From positions 1 through 24,220 of the IMG/VR virus record IMGVR_UViG_3300007539_000218: DNA of 24,220 bases; one strand, 5' to 3'. The notes beneath the pieces were generated by a model, which had not been told where the DNA came from, searched no databases, and saw only the letters and a list, made by a program, of their open reading frames with translations. The DNA comes from a virus. Each line of letters starts with the position of its first letter. Positions within the stretch are counted from its first letter, which is position 1. The position numbers were made by a program, and so were the translations under genes. Positions 15,656 through 22,238 of the stretch are shown in pieces.

Positions 15656-15976
15656 CCTCTTTTTGAGACGTTGAATCATGGTGTCGGCATGTTGACTGAA
15701 GGTGCCTTCAAACCCGAACCTCTGACCGATGCTATCGATCTTGTGTCGGACCTCCTGCAACTCTACATCTTCATAACTTTCTAGAGTCAATCTAGTGTAG
15801 AAGATCTTCTGACGTTCAATCAATTCAATAACTTTTTCGATTCTCTCATTCTGTTTCTCTGGCGTGAGTATATTCATCACGGCAGGATTAAGAAGACGCA
15901 CCATGTCTTCATGAAGAGTGAATATGTTTGCTAGTTCTGCTCGAACTGCTGGTGCATTAAAAAATTCTGCGGACAT
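15638..15976 (-). CDS. DUF1825-like conserved protein in the gp59 position
   Basis: A 112-residue helical protein. The start (SAEFFNAPAVRAELANIFTLHEDM), the middle (QNERIEKVIELIERQKIFYTRLTLES) and the helical end resemble the cyanobacterial DUF1825 family, which has FF near the start, a Met/Arg-rich helix before a Y-x-R-x-x-L-S motif, and similar length. Its function is unknown. In T4 the order is rnh, 33, 59, 32; here this gene occupies the place of helicase loader gene 59, but it is half the size of gp59 and does not resemble it to my eye. It is transcribed just after gp33. Confidence 0.6.
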   Translation of the reverse strand: MSAEFFNAPAVRAELANIFTLHEDMVRLLNPAVMNILTPEKQNERIEKVIELIERQKIFYTRLTLESYEDVELQEVRHKIDSIGQRFGFEGTFSQHADTMIQRLKKRLTPPK

Positions 15977-16003
15977 TTCTCTACTGTATTTGGACAGACC
16001 CAG

Positions 16004-16258
16004 TTACACAGGGAGAATACCTCTACTAGTTCTTTTGACATAGTTCAGATACTGTGCATCCCTCTTGATCTTTTCTTTCAGTGGTTTTGATAGGAGTTTG
16101 GGCACACTTTCTATCTCAACCTCATTTTGTTCACAGTAAACTACCACAGCATCAATATAATTGATGAGACCATTAGATTCCTTGACCATCTTTTCAATTT
16201 CCATAGCAAATTTACTGGGAGTCAGGAACTTTTTCTGAAGTTCTTCATTTAATTCCAT
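16004..16258 (-). CDS. 33: Late promoter transcription accessory protein gp33
   Basis: 84 residues from the ATG at 16258 (MELNEELQKKFLTPSKF), chosen over an upstream ATG at 16270 because GAGGAG lies six bases before it. It overlaps the preceding nuclease gene by 14 bases. The conserved cyanophage gp33 features are LTPSKFAMEIEKMVKES, YIDAVVVYCEQNEVEIESV and LLSKPLKEKIKRDAQYLNY. gp33 binds the RNA polymerase flap and, with gp55 and the sliding clamp, activates late promoters. TATAAATA-type sites in this window are its expected targets. It is shorter than T4 gp33 (112 residues), and its position between rnh and 32 follows T4 order. Confidence 0.75.
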   Translation of the reverse strand: MELNEELQKKFLTPSKFAMEIEKMVKESNGLINYIDAVVVYCEQNEVEIESVPKLLSKPLKEKIKRDAQYLNYVKRTSRGILPV

Positions 16259-16925
16259 GTTGCTCCTCAATAAATTCTTGCATATATTCTTTTAGCAGTG
16301 CTAGTTGTTGATCAATATCTTTTTTGATGAACACTTGAGTGCCACCAGATTCGTTTGCAATGATCACAACCAGTTGCTTGACCTCACGTTCAGTGAGTTC
16401 ATAGTACATTGTAGCATATGCACAGCATTGCACAAAGTAGTTTTCAATCCAATCAATTTTCTTAGGTTTGTTAGATGTCTTGAAGTCAATCACAGAAAGA
16501 TTGCCATCGTATTCAGCAATGCAATCAACACGCCCAGCAAGACCAAGGAAGTCAGAATAAAGAGCGGTTTCCATGCAATGAATATTATCAATGCGATCAA
16601 GATTACTTTTAGAGCATCTGAACAGCATATTCGGAATGATTTTCTCTTCCCATTCCTTAGGATTGTAAGTATTACGCAGGTACGATTCAACAATTTCATG
16701 GTAAACAGATCCTCTAGCAGTAGCACGACCAGACTCACGGGTGGCAGCAGCCTCCCCTACACGTTGTCTCCACTCTAAGATTGCTTGCTTAGATCTGATA
16801 CCAGTAACTGTAGTGACTGAGGGATAGTATTTACCATCCCTCACATAAAAACGCATACCATTGCGTTCAGTTGACTTCAAAGGTGGGATATTGAAATCCT
16901 CTTCATGATATAACCAATTAAACAT
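16245..16925 (-). CDS. PD-(D/E)XK exonuclease (RecB/MGME1-like)
   Basis: A 226-residue nuclease. The core motifs are ordered as in RecB/Cas4/MGME1 exonucleases: GSVYHEIVE with His76, GLAGRVDCIAEYDG with Asp134, LSVIDFKTS with Asp147 and Lys149, then the motif IV-like QCCAYATMY (about 166-174). The N-terminal KYYPSVTTVTG is typical of the MGME1-like group in cyanophages. It probably trims single-stranded DNA ends in replication, recombination or host DNA degradation. It overlaps PhoH by one base upstream and gp33 downstream, in a tight operon. Confidence 0.8.
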   Translation of the reverse strand: MFNWLYHEEDFNIPPLKSTERNGMRFYVRDGKYYPSVTTVTGIRSKQAILEWRQRVGEAAATRESGRATARGSVYHEIVESYLRNTYNPKEWEEKIIPNMLFRCSKSNLDRIDNIHCMETALYSDFLGLAGRVDCIAEYDGNLSVIDFKTSNKPKKIDWIENYFVQCCAYATMYYELTEREVKQLVVIIANESGGTQVFIKKDIDQQLALLKEYMQEFIEEQHGIK

Positions 16926-17692
16926 TACAATCCTAGATTCAGTTTACTGATAAGATAACTGCGGACCAGACCAGAACGAACAATGTCGTTAATGTCAAAC
17001 TCTACAGTTTCAAACTCTTCCATAGTAGCACAGATTCTCATGAAGTCAAGGACACCAGTCCTTTCATTTGACTTCACCAAATCTGACTGTGTGTAGTCAC
17101 CACAGAACATGATACGAGTATCATTACCAACACGAGTAATCATTGAATCGAGTTCATGGAAATTAAGATTACTAAACTCGTCAATGATAAGGATGGCATT
17201 GTCAAATGTGGTGCCACGAATGAATGATGTAGACCAGAACGAGATAGACTCTTGAGATCTCAGGTTATCGTAGAGAAACTCAAAAGCATTATCGTCTGGC
17301 ATTTCAAACATATACTTCACCATATTCTTATATGGAATCTGGTAAAGATATGATTTGTCCTCATGATCTCCAGGTAGGAAACCAATCTCACGGGTGGGAA
17401 CCAGTGAACGGACAATGTAAATCTTTTCGTATGGTGTCTCGGGGTTCAGAACTTCTCTGAGTGCGAGATACAGAGCAACAAAAGTCTTACCTGTACCAGC
17501 ACAACCATGCAGGATAACATTCTTACCTTCTTCCCAGGCACTGAAAACTTTCTTTTGGTTTTCAGTGATGGGTTCAATAGCAGCAAGTTGTTCTGTGCTG
17601 ATTGGTTTGCGTCGAGACTTTTTCACCGAGGGTTGATCATCTAGAACACCTTCTAGTTTGAATGTGTTCTGCAAATTCTTACGACGTGGCAT
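16925..17692 (-). CDS. phoH: PhoH-like P-loop ATPase
   Basis: 255 residues. Walker A is GCAGTGKT at 63-70 and Walker B is AILIIDE at 166-172, with FCGDYTQSDL after it. The PhoH hallmarks RSLVPTREIGFLPGD (about 95-109) and NLNFHELDSMITRVGND are present. PhoH is widespread in marine phages; its biochemical role in infection is uncertain, though relatives are RNA or DNA helicase-like ATPases. It starts one base after the FmdB-like gene and ends on the nuclease start. Confidence 0.93.
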   Translation of the reverse strand: MPRRKNLQNTFKLEGVLDDQPSVKKSRRKPISTEQLAAIEPITENQKKVFSAWEEGKNVILHGCAGTGKTFVALYLALREVLNPETPYEKIYIVRSLVPTREIGFLPGDHEDKSYLYQIPYKNMVKYMFEMPDDNAFEFLYDNLRSQESISFWSTSFIRGTTFDNAILIIDEFSNLNFHELDSMITRVGNDTRIMFCGDYTQSDLVKSNERTGVLDFMRICATMEEFETVEFDINDIVRSGLVRSYLISKLNLGL

Positions 17693-17693
17693 A

Positions 17694-17927
17694 TCAGGTA
17701 AATCTACTAAGGTTTGCGCCAGGGTGTGCTCTCTGGACTTTGGACATCACTTCCTTGAATCCTTCCGAGGCAACAGGTTGACCGTAGGTGGCAACGACAC
17801 TTTGATTACCAAAGTATCTTTCAAGTTCAGGATGTTCTTCTTTATATTTATCGAGATCGTGGATAGACATCACTACATTTTCTATGATCTCTCCAGTCTC
17901 TTTGTTTCTAAAGTCGTAGGTAGGCAT
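17694..17927 (-). CDS. Small FmdB-like protein lacking zinc ligands
   Basis: 77 residues. The start MPTYDFRNKETGEIIE resembles the FmdB zinc-ribbon opening (MPTYEYRC-x-x-C), but the Cys residues are absent. The end GFKEVMSKVQRAHPGANL resembles the C-terminal part of phage FmdB-like proteins. It is probably a conserved cyanophage protein derived from that fold but not binding zinc in the usual way. It sits between thyX and phoH in one operon. Function unknown. Confidence 0.6.
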   Translation of the reverse strand: MPTYDFRNKETGEIIENVVMSIHDLDKYKEEHPELERYFGNQSVVATYGQPVASEGFKEVMSKVQRAHPGANLSRFT

Positions 17928-17931
17928 TTGT

Positions 17932-18636
17932 TTAGGGGTGAATTAGAATACAAGGTTGTGTATCAGAACAATAGTCTTCGGCACACTTACAGTCTTCAGT
18001 GCACCACTCAAGAGCACGAGAGATAGTAGGAAACTCACAGATGAAAATCTTTTTAATTGCCTTGGCAATGTCCATGTGTTCCTTCTGAGTGCCATTCTTC
18101 TCACGCAATTGGATATAGTGGACCCAATTGCGAAGATTGCCCGTCATGTACATACGAGTTGGTACACATAGGGGAAGCACATTGCGAGCACACTCCTTTG
18201 CAATGCCAGCATCAAGCATATCCTGATACAGTTTCATTGCTTCACCAAAATGATGTTGCATTAGAATCTGATACTTCTGAACAGTATAAGGATCTACATC
18301 ATCAATAGAGTTCTGTCGATTCTTATCATCTTGACGACGAAGGTCAGGCAGAGGAATAGAATCAAACCCAAGGAGGGTAGAGTCAGCATACCGTTGTGAA
18401 AATTCTTGAAATGTGAAGGACCTATGACGCAAAATTTGAGCTGCGATTGCCCTAGTAGTATTGATCTCAACAGTCATGGTTGCTTGCTCGAACACAGACC
18501 AGTGTCCATGCTTGATACAATATGCCAGCAGACCCTCCACCTTAGGGTTCTCCTGATTATTAGGATTGCTCACACGTGCAATGTAACCGATTGTCTTCTC
18601 TGCATCAGGAGTGACAGAGATCTTACATACTTTCAT
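17932..18636 (-). CDS. thyX: Flavin-dependent thymidylate synthase ThyX
   Basis: A 234-residue enzyme that makes dTMP from dUMP using FAD, NADPH and methylenetetrahydrofolate. The diagnostic motif RHRSFTFQEFSQRY is at 70-83 and matches RHR-x7-S-x-R. Other conserved parts are GHWSVFEQ (44-51) and ECARNVLPLCVPTRMYMTGNLRNW. The last 25 residues are unusual: five Cys in 18 residues (212, 216, 218, 223, 229), which I do not associate with ordinary ThyX. It supplies thymidine for phage DNA synthesis and sits in the replication operon. Its start overlaps the upstream membrane protein gene by 4 bases. Confidence 0.95.
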   Translation of the reverse strand: MKVCKISVTPDAEKTIGYIARVSNPNNQENPKVEGLLAYCIKHGHWSVFEQATMTVEINTTRAIAAQILRHRSFTFQEFSQRYADSTLLGFDSIPLPDLRRQDDKNRQNSIDDVDPYTVQKYQILMQHHFGEAMKLYQDMLDAGIAKECARNVLPLCVPTRMYMTGNLRNWVHYIQLREKNGTQKEHMDIAKAIKKIFICEFPTISRALEWCTEDCKCAEDYCSDTQPCILIHP

Positions 18637-18857
18637 TTCTTAAAAATCATATAGGACATAGCAAGAAGTCCAAAGGACTTGAGATAACCAATGGTTGTCA
18701 ACCCAAAGATACTAGGCATCAACCAATTCCATAATAGCATAAATGCCAGAGGAATAGTAGCAAGTGCTAAAGCAACACCAATAAGTTCTGCTACTGTTTT
18801 TGGTTTGGCATCTTCCTCATCTTTCTTCTTACGAGGATCAAAAATAACGGTACTCAT
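18633..18857 (-). CDS. Small membrane protein of unknown function
   Basis: 74 residues. A charged N-terminus (FDPRKKKDEEDAKPK) is followed by two hydrophobic segments, about 25-47 (LIGVALALATIPLAFMLLWNWLM) and about 54-71. It overlaps the upstream gene by 4 bases at its start and thyX by 4 bases at its end. No family is recognised; small two-span membrane proteins are common in cyanophage replication operons. Confidence 0.65.
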   Translation of the reverse strand: MSTVIFDPRKKKDEEDAKPKTVAELIGVALALATIPLAFMLLWNWLMPSIFGLTTIGYLKSFGLLAMSYMIFKK

Positions 18858-19111
18858 TTCTTCTTACCTTTCGATTGTTCTTTAGGATTATTCCACAGCT
18901 TTGGATTAACTCTACCCTCAGTCTGTTTGAATGTAATAAAATCATGTCGATAGTGGTCCCAGTACCAATCAAAGATTTCAGTCTTCTTTCCTGAGATCAC
19001 AATGTCATACTTAGTCTGACCATCCAGAACATACTCAACTAGATATGCTGTATAAGGTAACGACCTGTCGTTAGCAAGTTCTGGATCGCAGTCTTGTTCA
19101 TAAATCTTCAT
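18854..19111 (-). CDS. Conserved cyanophage hypothetical protein
   Basis: 85 residues with 4-base overlaps on both sides. It has DPELANDRSLPYTAYLVEYV near the start, KYDIVISGKKTEIFDWYWDHY in the middle, and a Lys-rich tail (KEQSKGKKK). I recognise the opening pattern as one common in cyanophages, but no function is known to me. No membrane segment or metal motif is visible. Confidence 0.65.
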   Translation of the reverse strand: MKIYEQDCDPELANDRSLPYTAYLVEYVLDGQTKYDIVISGKKTEIFDWYWDHYRHDFITFKQTEGRVNPKLWNNPKEQSKGKKK

Positions 19112-19569
19112 TCAGTCGGTCCTCTATTACCCCACTCAATCTGTGGGAATGCTTCTTTTACTGTAGCAAGTGTGATACGGAATTTCTCTTGAAGTTTACC
19201 ATCTTTCACAAGGCATAGAACCTCTGCTTCAGATTTGTGTAGACCTTCAAGCAAGGCAATAAACATAGACTCACGTCTCAGTTGAGGCACTTGGTCTGCA
19301 CCACCTTTAATGTAGTAATACAGTTTAGTGTACTCCTTGGCAAGCAGAGAGTGCTCAGTGCCCTTGGGTGAGTCATTGGGAGTGTAGGGAACTTCACCTT
19401 CAGGAAGAAGGGTGATGATTGACTCATCAAAGTTCCAGATCAAAATACTACGAAGTGCAGGGCTGTTGTGCTGAACTAGAAGGGAAATCTTTTCCTTCTT
19501 AGTTTTTGCATTACTGACCTTCTGAAGCACTTCAGAAATCAGAAGGTTGTTGTTTGTCCATCCAGACAT
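19108..19569 (-). CDS. Conserved T4-like phage protein beside RNase H
   Basis: A 153-residue protein. The pattern VLQKVSNAKTKKEKISLLVQHNSPALRSIL near the start and RRESMFIALLEGLHKSEAEVLCLVKDG in the C-terminal third are strongly conserved in T4-like phages as I recall (I believe the family is DUF6433, unverified). It is mostly helical and soluble. Its constant place next to RNase H suggests a role in replication. Start ATG 19569 follows the RNase H stop by two bases. Confidence 0.65.
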   Translation of the reverse strand: MSGWTNNNLLISEVLQKVSNAKTKKEKISLLVQHNSPALRSILIWNFDESIITLLPEGEVPYTPNDSPKGTEHSLLAKEYTKLYYYIKGGADQVPQLRRESMFIALLEGLHKSEAEVLCLVKDGKLQEKFRITLATVKEAFPQIEWGNRGPTE

Positions 19570-19571
19570 AA

Positions 19572-20450
19572 TTAAAAGTCTCCTACGTGGTTAATCAATT
19601 CAAGAAGTTGGTTCGATACGAAGTAAGGATAAATTCCCGACCTAGGTTTGCAAATGTAATTGTCGTATTCTTCGACAATTAAAGACTCGATCTCCTTAGG
19701 TATATATCTAAAATCGATAAGGGTCTTATTTCGATCATAGTATTGCATCTGTTCTGATGTACAGAAGTCTTCAGGTGCTTTGTCTAACCACAGAGAGAAG
19801 TTCTTCTTACTGATAGGTTTCTGCCTTGTGCCTCTCACAAAAGTATCATCAGGAGAAAGGCAGTTAGGAATGCCATCAGACTTATCACCCTTGATGATGT
19901 GCTCCAGGATGTACAGATGAGGATCTGGACACTCTACAAAGGACTTCTTCACAGGATTGTACTGCTTTACAAAGGGGTACTTCTGCAACTGAACAAAGTC
20001 TTTGTCACCAGACAGAATCAAGATAGGTACAGGTGGTTGCATGTCCTTCTGAAGTCTGATGTTTCTCATGCCCTGATCAATAGTCAGAACTGCAATGATA
20101 TCATCTGCTTCAGATCCATCGACACACATAACCTTGTAAGGGAGGTTCTCACGAAACTCATCTCTCAGTTTGTTGAGCACCTCAAAGATCTGATTCCAAT
20201 TATGGTTAGATTTGGCACGGTCTTTCTTGCGACCTGCCTTGTATTGTGGAAAGAACTTCCTCCTCCAGTAATTTTTACTGTCATAGCAAAGGACTAGTTC
20301 TCCGAACTTGTCTCCAAACTTCCTACGATACATTCGTAGAGAGGTCAGAACCATGTGCCGAACTAGTCCTTCTTCAAGTTCTCCATTGCGTACATTGATT
20401 TGCATCATCAGGTTGGAGATCATCACCTGATTCATATCAACGAGAATCAT
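19572..20450 (-). CDS. rnh: RNase H / 5'-3' FEN-type exonuclease
   Basis: A 292-residue protein of the T4 RNase H family (305 residues), which removes RNA primers from lagging-strand fragments. Metal-binding acidic residues fall in the expected places: Asp5 (ILVDMNQ), Asp57 (CYDSKNYWRRKFFPQYKAGR, with the conserved Arg/Lys arch), DGSEADDI with Glu114, Asp116 and Asp117, SGDKD with Asp149 and Asp151, and GDKSDGIPN with Asp189 and Asp192 (helix-hairpin-helix start). In T4, rnh, 33, 59 and 32 are neighbours, and the same order is kept here with thyX, phoH and the nuclease inserted. Confidence 0.93.
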   Translation of the reverse strand: MILVDMNQVMISNLMMQINVRNGELEEGLVRHMVLTSLRMYRRKFGDKFGELVLCYDSKNYWRRKFFPQYKAGRKKDRAKSNHNWNQIFEVLNKLRDEFRENLPYKVMCVDGSEADDIIAVLTIDQGMRNIRLQKDMQPPVPILILSGDKDFVQLQKYPFVKQYNPVKKSFVECPDPHLYILEHIIKGDKSDGIPNCLSPDDTFVRGTRQKPISKKNFSLWLDKAPEDFCTSEQMQYYDRNKTLIDFRYIPKEIESLIVEEYDNYICKPRSGIYPYFVSNQLLELINHVGDF

Positions 20451-20456
20451 AGTTTC

Positions 20457-20699
20457 TCAGTCATCGTCGTCCTCTAGTATATCATCATCTCTGTCGATTC
20501 GCAAGTAAAGTAGGTCACCGACATTAGCAGGTTCTCCATCCTCATCATACATTTCAGGGTGAATTACTTCCTTAGCATAATCTGCCTTTTCATACCAGGC
20601 ATCAAACACTTTAGAAGCAAACCACCCTGCAAGAAATCCAACGATGAAGGATCCTACTATAAGAAACGACGAGAACAATAGAACAGCAGTATAGTCCAT
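20457..20699 (-). CDS. Small membrane protein with acidic tail
   Basis: 80 residues. One long hydrophobic segment at about 5-29 (VLLFSSFLIVGSFIVGFLAGWFA) is followed by a polar domain ending in a very acidic tail (DRDDDILEDDDD). A good AGGAG ribosome site lies 6 bases before the ATG. It is probably anchored in the host inner membrane with the acidic tail in the cytoplasm. Unknown function; it lies between glutaredoxin and RNase H. Confidence 0.65.
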   Translation of the reverse strand: MDYTAVLLFSSFLIVGSFIVGFLAGWFASKVFDAWYEKADYAKEVIHPEMYDEDGEPANVGDLLYLRIDRDDDILEDDDD

Positions 20700-20734
20700 A
20701 TGGTTCTCCTCAATAATTATTAGTATTTAGTTAC

Positions 20735-20974
20735 TCAAAGTAGATTGTTTTCTCTGAGATACTGTACAGTTTCCGTACATCCACCAAGGTTATTACCATT
20801 GTATTGAACCTGTGGGAACGTTGAACCTACACCAAACTTTTGATAGAACTGTTCACGACTGAAGTCCCGATCAAGTTTGTAGACTACATGCTTCAGTTTC
20901 TTTAGTTGAAGCACCTGCTCAATCTTAGAGCAGTAGGGACAACCATCCCTAGAATAAACAATAAAACTAATCAT
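20735..20974 (-). CDS. nrdC: Glutaredoxin
   Basis: 79 residues, the length of a minimal glutaredoxin. The active site is CPYC at 12-15. TFPQV at 52-56 carries the conserved cis-proline, and GG-C-T at 64-67 is the glutathione-binding end. It would reduce phage or host ribonucleotide reductase and so feed DNA precursor synthesis alongside ThyX. The start overlaps the previous small gene (ATGA). The symbol follows T4 usage; grx is equally suitable. Confidence 0.9.
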   Translation of the reverse strand: MISFIVYSRDGCPYCSKIEQVLQLKKLKHVVYKLDRDFSREQFYQKFGVGSTFPQVQYNGNNLGGCTETVQYLRENNLL

Positions 20975-21108
20975 TTCTTTTCAACCTCTTGACGAATACG
21001 ACCGAAGGAACGAATCCTCCTGCGTTCACCAGGAGGACGAGTGGGAACTGCTGGGGGTTCCATGTCCCTGTGACCACGTTTGCGATTACGTTTGGACTGT
21101 TCAGGCAT
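20971..21108 (-). CDS. Small basic protein
   Basis: 45 residues, start ATG 21108 after a strong AAGGAGG, stop TGA overlapping the glutaredoxin ATG. The composition is Arg/Lys/Pro-rich: SKRNRKRGHR, RPPGERRRIR. It is a plausible nucleic-acid or host RNA polymerase-binding peptide by charge only. It is the first gene after the promoter at 21132-21160, which supports it being real despite its size. Confidence 0.7.
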   Translation of the reverse strand: MPEQSKRNRKRGHRDMEPPAVPTRPPGERRRIRSFGRIRQEVEKK

Positions 21109-21131
21109 AGATCCTCCTTGGTTACCTTAGT

Positions 21132-21160
21132 ATTTTAGCATAAAAAAGGAGGGGTCGCAA
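21132..21160 (-). promoter_or_regulatory. Promoter embedded in a terminator
   Basis: Minus strand TTGCGA (21160-21155), 17-base spacer, TAAAAT (21137-21132) preceded by TGC, an extended -10. The -35 lies in the loop of the upstream terminator. It would drive the basic peptide, glutaredoxin and the replication operon. Confidence 0.55.
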
Positions 21161-21169
21161 CCCCTCCTT
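21142..21169 (-). terminator. Terminator after the porin-like gene
   Basis: A 10-bp stem (21146-21155 with 21160-21169, AAGGAGGGGT arm) has a 4-base loop and is followed on the minus strand by six T residues (21147-21142). Confidence 0.9.
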
Positions 21170-21192
21170 AACTCTAGTTAGGATTCAGAAGA

Positions 21193-21564
21193 TCAGAAGG
21201 TGAACTTCAGACCTGCCTTGGTCCCGTAAGAACGGTCAACACCAGCAACGCCCGAACCAACGAACGAAACTTCACCGTAAGCAGACAGTTGCTCGGTCAG
21301 ACCAGCAGAGATACCTGCCTTACCCGAAGGAACGGTGTCAGAAGCACCACCGTCAGGAGCCACGATGGTAGCACCACCCTGAACGTACCAAGCAGCAGAC
21401 TCACCCAGAGCACCTTCGTAGCCCACGTGGGTGTCGATGTTGGTGCCAGAGTAGTTGCTACCAGAGAAACCAGAGTTGGCTTCAACGTTCACGTAGGGAC
21501 CTGCAAGGGCAGCACCTGCGAAAAGGGGAGCAGCAGCCAGTGCTGCGAATGCGGATTTGATCAT
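21193..21564 (-). CDS. Small secreted, porin-like beta-barrel protein
   Basis: 123 residues. A signal peptide (MIKSAFAALAAAPLFAGAALA) is probably cut after residue 21. The mature part has alternating polar and aromatic strands (YVNVEANSGF, THVGYEGAL, AAWYVQGGATIV, AYGEVSFVGSG) and ends in Phe (KAGLKFTF), the classic outer-membrane barrel C-terminus. The size would give a very small barrel or part of one. Base use is more GC-rich than in neighbouring genes, with GCA/GCC/GGT/ACC codons prominent, suggesting high expression or host origin. It is transcribed from a late promoter and from the tRNA promoter upstream. Function unknown. Confidence 0.7.
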   Translation of the reverse strand: MIKSAFAALAAAPLFAGAALAGPYVNVEANSGFSGSNYSGTNIDTHVGYEGALGESAAWYVQGGATIVAPDGGASDTVPSGKAGISAGLTEQLSAYGEVSFVGSGVAGVDRSYGTKAGLKFTF

Positions 21565-21734
21565 TTTAATACCTCGTAATTTTTACTTGTGGAATGGTTA
21601 CCCACAGATGAAAGGGACTTCGACTCGTCCCGTTAGTGTAAGTTTACTACAATTCTGATCCGAGTAGTTGAGGGATCTCTGACTGTTGTAAAACTTTACA
21701 TGTTATTTATACACTTTATTGTTTAAAAGTGTAA
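21565..21734 (-). promoter_or_regulatory. Structured leader and late promoter of the porin-like gene
   Basis: This 170-base gap contains an exact late promoter, TATAAATA on the minus strand at 21711-21704, about 140 bases before the ATG. Two small hairpins lie in the leader: GGGAC/GTCCC (21614-21618 with 21627-21631) and TGTGG/CCACA just downstream. A GAGGT ribosome site precedes the ATG. No other open frame is convincing here. Confidence 0.65.
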
Positions 21735-21819
21735 CGGAGAGGGTGGGATTTGAACCCACGGAGGTGTTACCCTCGTCGGTTTTCAAGACCGATGCCATAA
21801 ACCACTCGACCACCTCTCC
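21735..21819 (-). tRNA. tRNA-Ser (anticodon UGA)
   Basis: 85 bases. The acceptor stem GGAGAGG pairs with CCTCTCC. The D-arm contains GTCGAGTGGTTTATGGC, and the anticodon stem TCGGT/ACCGA carries the loop CTTGAAA with anticodon TGA. The long variable arm typical of class II serine tRNA is present, and the T-arm is GTGGG-TTCAAAT-CCCAC. CCA is not encoded. A perfect consensus promoter lies immediately upstream. Confidence 0.97.
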
Positions 21820-21829
21820 AATAGAATCA

Positions 21830-21858
21830 ATTATATCAGGAAGGATCTTCGGTGTCAA
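21830..21858 (-). promoter_or_regulatory. Perfect consensus sigma70-type promoter of tRNA-Ser
   Basis: Minus strand TTGACA (21858-21853), 17-base spacer, TATAAT (21835-21830); both hexamers match exactly. Predicted start is a few bases before the tRNA. It overlaps the 3' end of the 47-residue gene. Confidence 0.88.
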
Positions 21859-21979
21859 CCCCCCAGGTAGGGGGGTGGTACTTTAGGAACTCAAAGAACG
21901 TCATCCTCATTTCCTTCTCGGTCATCCCGCAGTTCTTCGCTGCTGTTGGAAGGTTCCATTTCGCCGTAAAGAGATTCAT
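21836..21979 (-). CDS. Small conserved cyanophage protein
   Basis: 47 residues from ATG 21979: MNLFTAKWNLPTAAKNCG, then MTEKEMRMTFFEFLKYHPPTW. The pattern of AAKNCGMTEKEM followed by a helical FFEF segment looks like a short helix-turn-helix type domain and recurs in cyanophages as I recall. It overlaps the upstream gene by 88 bases in another frame. A longer frame starting at 22117 exists, but its extra residues would lie wholly inside the neighbour and look unnatural. Function unknown. Confidence 0.6.
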   Translation of the reverse strand: MNLFTAKWNLPTAAKNCGMTEKEMRMTFFEFLKYHPPTWGVDTEDPS

Positions 21980-22238
21980 ATTGGATTCTGAGACCTTCTG
22001 GGGTGTAGTCTTTACTACGGTCGATTCTTCCAATTTCACCGAATACGGATTTCTTACGTTTCTGATACTGTCTGATTTTTTTGTATGCGACATTCTTATC
22101 TTCGTTGCTATGGACAATGTTCTTAAGATCTTGAAGTTCTCTCTTCATCTCGTTCATACGAAAGTCTGCACGAGCATGACGACGGATTGCTTCTGCCTCA
22201 TCGGCTTCTACACTGTCCCAATCAGTTGGTTTTACCAT
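21891..22238 (-). CDS. Charged helical protein of unknown function
   Basis: 115 residues. It starts MVKPTDWDSVEADEAEAIRRHARADFRMNEMKRELQDL, a strongly helical, charged, coiled-coil-like sequence (to about residue 70), followed by a low-complexity acidic tail (SNSSEELRDDREGNEDDVL). The start overlaps the 42-residue gene by 17 bases. The last 88 bases also encode the start of the next gene. No known domain. Confidence 0.65.
   Translation of the reverse strand: MVKPTDWDSVEADEAEAIRRHARADFRMNEMKRELQDLKNIVHSNEDKNVAYKKIRQYQKRKKSVFGEIGRIDRSKDYTPEGLRIQYESLYGEMEPSNSSEELRDDREGNEDDVL

Noticed and set aside
15638-15976. gp59 helicase loader
   Set aside because: The position fits T4 order, but the length is half of gp59 and the sequence resembles DUF1825 instead.
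17838-17848. ATAAATA late-promoter-like site inside the FmdB-like gene
   Set aside because: It is internal to coding sequence with no gene start nearby that would need it.
21836-22117. 93-residue version of the small gene ending at 21836
   Set aside because: The first 46 residues lie inside the neighbouring gene and do not look conserved; ATG 21979 gives a compact, natural protein.
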